Source of the DNA: CAYLRY01 sp964386535
GTDB lineage: Bacteria > Chloroflexota > Dehalococcoidia > Dehalococcoidales > UBA3254
Length of the DNA: 41,574 bases
Direction: 5' to 3'
Assembly: GCA_964386535.1 (NCBI GenBank)
Contig: CAYLRY010000024.1
Coordinates: 1 to 41,574, forward strand
Shown: piece after piece, positions 40,480 through 41,574 of the stretch
Layout: each line of letters starts with the position of its first letter
Numbering within the stretch: the first letter of the stretch is position 1
The notes under the pieces: model-generated
Database searches by the model: none
What the model saw: the letters and a program-made list of their open reading frames with translations, nothing else
What the model was told of the DNA's origin: nothing
Made by a program: the position numbers and the translations under genes

Positions 40480-41574
40480 ATGGATTTTGCCTTAAATGAA
40501 CAGCAAATAATGCTCCAGAAATCAGCCAGGGATTTTCTGAGTACAGAATACCCGGAAAAAATGCTGCGCCAGATGTCAGCCGATCCGCGCGGTTATTCCT
40601 CTGAGTTATGGAGTAAACTGGCAGAGATGGGCTGGACCTGCCTTTCGATTCCGGAAGAATTTGGTGGTATGGGTGACTTTCTTGATTTAGCAGTAATCTT
40701 GCAAGAGATGGGAAGGGTTTGCTTTATCAGCCCTTATTTTGCAACACTGGTACTGGGAGCCTCCGCTATATTGAAAGCCGGTACCGCAGACCAGAAAAAA
40801 GGATACTTGCCTGAAATAGCAGCCGGAAAAACGGTAGTTACCCTCGCCCTGCTGGATGAATCCGCCAGATATTCAGCAGATTCCATCTGTATGCCAGCTT
40901 CGGAAGAAAACACCGGCTTTGTCCTCAACGGTACCAAGTTATTTGTACCGCATGCACATTCAGCCGACTATATTATCGTGGCCGCCCGTACACGAAATAC
41001 TAGCGACCCTGAGCATGGTATTACCCTCTTTTTGGTAGACGGCAGGACACCTGGCGTCAGTTATGAACTGCTTCAGACTATAGATGGTGACAAGCAATAC
41101 CGGGTGCAATTCAATAACGCCAGGATATCCCGGGAAAATATTCTGGGTGAGCAAGAAAAAGGGTGGCATTATCTGAAGGAATTAATTGCTCAAGCAGCCA
41201 TTGGACGCTGCCTTGAAACAGTAGGAGCTTGTGATCGCGTGATGGAGCTGACAATGAATTATGCCAAAGAAAGGACCGCCTTCGGTAATCCTATCGGATC
41301 TTTCCAGAGTATCCAGCACCGTAGCGCTGATATGCTGGTTGACCTGGAAAGCTCACGTTATATAACTTACAAAGCCGCCTGGTCGGTCAGTACCGGTGTT
41401 TCTTTTTTGAAAGAGTCTTCTTTAGCTAAAGCCTGGGTCAACCAGGCTGCACGCCGTATCGTAGCGTCAGCTCATCAGATCCATGGGGCCATCGGTTTTA
41501 CTGAAGACCATATATTACATATGTACACTAAAAGAATCAGAACCAATGAGTTCAGTTTTGGCGATACTGAGCAT
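40480..41574 (+). CDS. Acyl-CoA dehydrogenase, second of a pair (C-terminus off the window)
   Basis: 365 codons are visible, from the ATG at 40480 (MDFALNEQQIML; CCAGGAGGAC upstream) to the window edge. Landmarks are LSIPEEFGGMGDF near residues 55-67, the AKERTAFGNPIGSFQSIQH helix, and HGAIGFTEDHILHMYTKRI near the end. The substrate-loop region (ALLDESARYSADS) is less conserved than in the first protein. Two adjacent, unequal acyl-CoA dehydrogenases on one strand resemble the heteromeric pairs (PimC/PimD or FadE28/29 style) acting on dicarboxylyl- or ring-derived CoA esters; that they form one enzyme is inference. Few residues should be missing. Confidence 0.9.
   Translation, partial: MDFALNEQQIMLQKSARDFLSTEYPEKMLRQMSADPRGYSSELWSKLAEMGWTCLSIPEEFGGMGDFLDLAVILQEMGRVCFISPYFATLVLGASAILKAGTADQKKGYLPEIAAGKTVVTLALLDESARYSADSICMPASEENTGFVLNGTKLFVPHAHSADYIIVAARTRNTSDPEHGITLFLVDGRTPGVSYELLQTIDGDKQYRVQFNNARISRENILGEQEKGWHYLKELIAQAAIGRCLETVGACDRVMELTMNYAKERTAFGNPIGSFQSIQHRSADMLVDLESSRYITYKAAWSVSTGVSFLKESSLAKAWVNQAARRIVASAHQIHGAIGFTEDHILHMYTKRIRTNEFSFGDTEH

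Noticed and set aside
1..41574. tRNA genes, rRNA genes, CRISPR arrays, prophage or integrase sites
   Set aside because: No cloverleaf-like TTCGA arms outside coding sequence, no regularly spaced repeats and no integrase or phage structural genes were seen.

Overview
The window looks like a chromosomal segment of a strictly anaerobic bacterium. It carries an H2-evolving type membrane-bound [NiFe] hydrogenase with Mrp-antiporter subunits, a rubrerythrin/rubredoxin/flavodiiron/Fe-SOD oxygen-defence set under a PerR-like regulator, two different molybdenum enzymes and acyl-CoA dehydrogenases. The fused ThiD2-ThiE followed by a translin-family gene, the archaeal-type thymidylate synthase and the Pyrococcus-like mbh operon remind me of anaerobic Chloroflexota (Dehalococcoidia-like) genomes. 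That placement is inference; there is no rRNA, tRNA or other marker here to settle it.

Layout. 1-757 (-): edge-truncated 4Fe-4S epoxyqueuosine-reductase-like protein. 1526-6810 (+): three-gene molybdenum hydroxylase operon (2Fe-2S subunit, molybdopterin subunit, FAD subunit) behind a consensus sigma70 promoter. The FAD subunit contains a complete GltD/NfnB-like NAD(P)H oxidoreductase nested inside it, so the operon appears to carry its own NAD(P)H-to-molybdenum wire. 6962-10243 (-): perR, rubrerythrin, rubredoxin, flavodiiron protein and Fe-SOD, all in one direction, with a Fur/PerR-type palindrome on the perR promoter. 10380-12063 (+): thiamine biosynthesis fusion and translin. 12082-13581 (-): metallo-beta-lactamase-fold hydrolase and GNAT acetyltransferase. 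14422-17650 (+): an alpha/alpha-toroid protein and an Old Yellow Enzyme/dienoyl-CoA-reductase-like enzyme, bracketed by two copies of a ~60-bp direct repeat. 17754-20652: a membrane protein, a retropepsin-like protein, a small Cys-rich ORF and a frameshifted transposase relic. 20653-23796 (+): a TRAP transporter (dctP-dctQ-dctM).

23962-32144 (+): a 14-gene mbhA-N operon in the same order as in Pyrococcus furiosus. Both NiFe-binding CxxC pairs are intact and the large subunit has a 32-residue C-terminal tail. The matching HycI-type maturation protease converges on the operon with one base between the stop codons. 32836-33732 (-): tandem universal stress protein. 33926-36571 (-): a molybdopterin enzyme of the pyrogallol-phloroglucinol transhydroxylase large-subunit type without a small subunit beside it. 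36872-37519 (+): archaeal-type thymidylate synthase. 37536-38285 (-): short-chain dehydrogenase. 38582-38840 (+): a decayed copy of the C-terminal domain of the molybdenum-hydroxylase FAD subunit. 39117-41574 (+): two acyl-CoA dehydrogenases, the second cut by the window edge.

Taken together (inference): substrates, perhaps organic acids imported by the TRAP system or aromatic/heterocyclic compounds processed by the two Mo enzymes, are oxidised through acyl-CoA intermediates, and reduced ferredoxin is disposed of as H2 by Mbh with ion pumping. The best candidates for something little described are the nested NAD(P)H-oxidoreductase/FAD subunit of the Mo hydroxylase, the orphan transhydroxylase-like subunit, and the repeat-flanked two-gene block.
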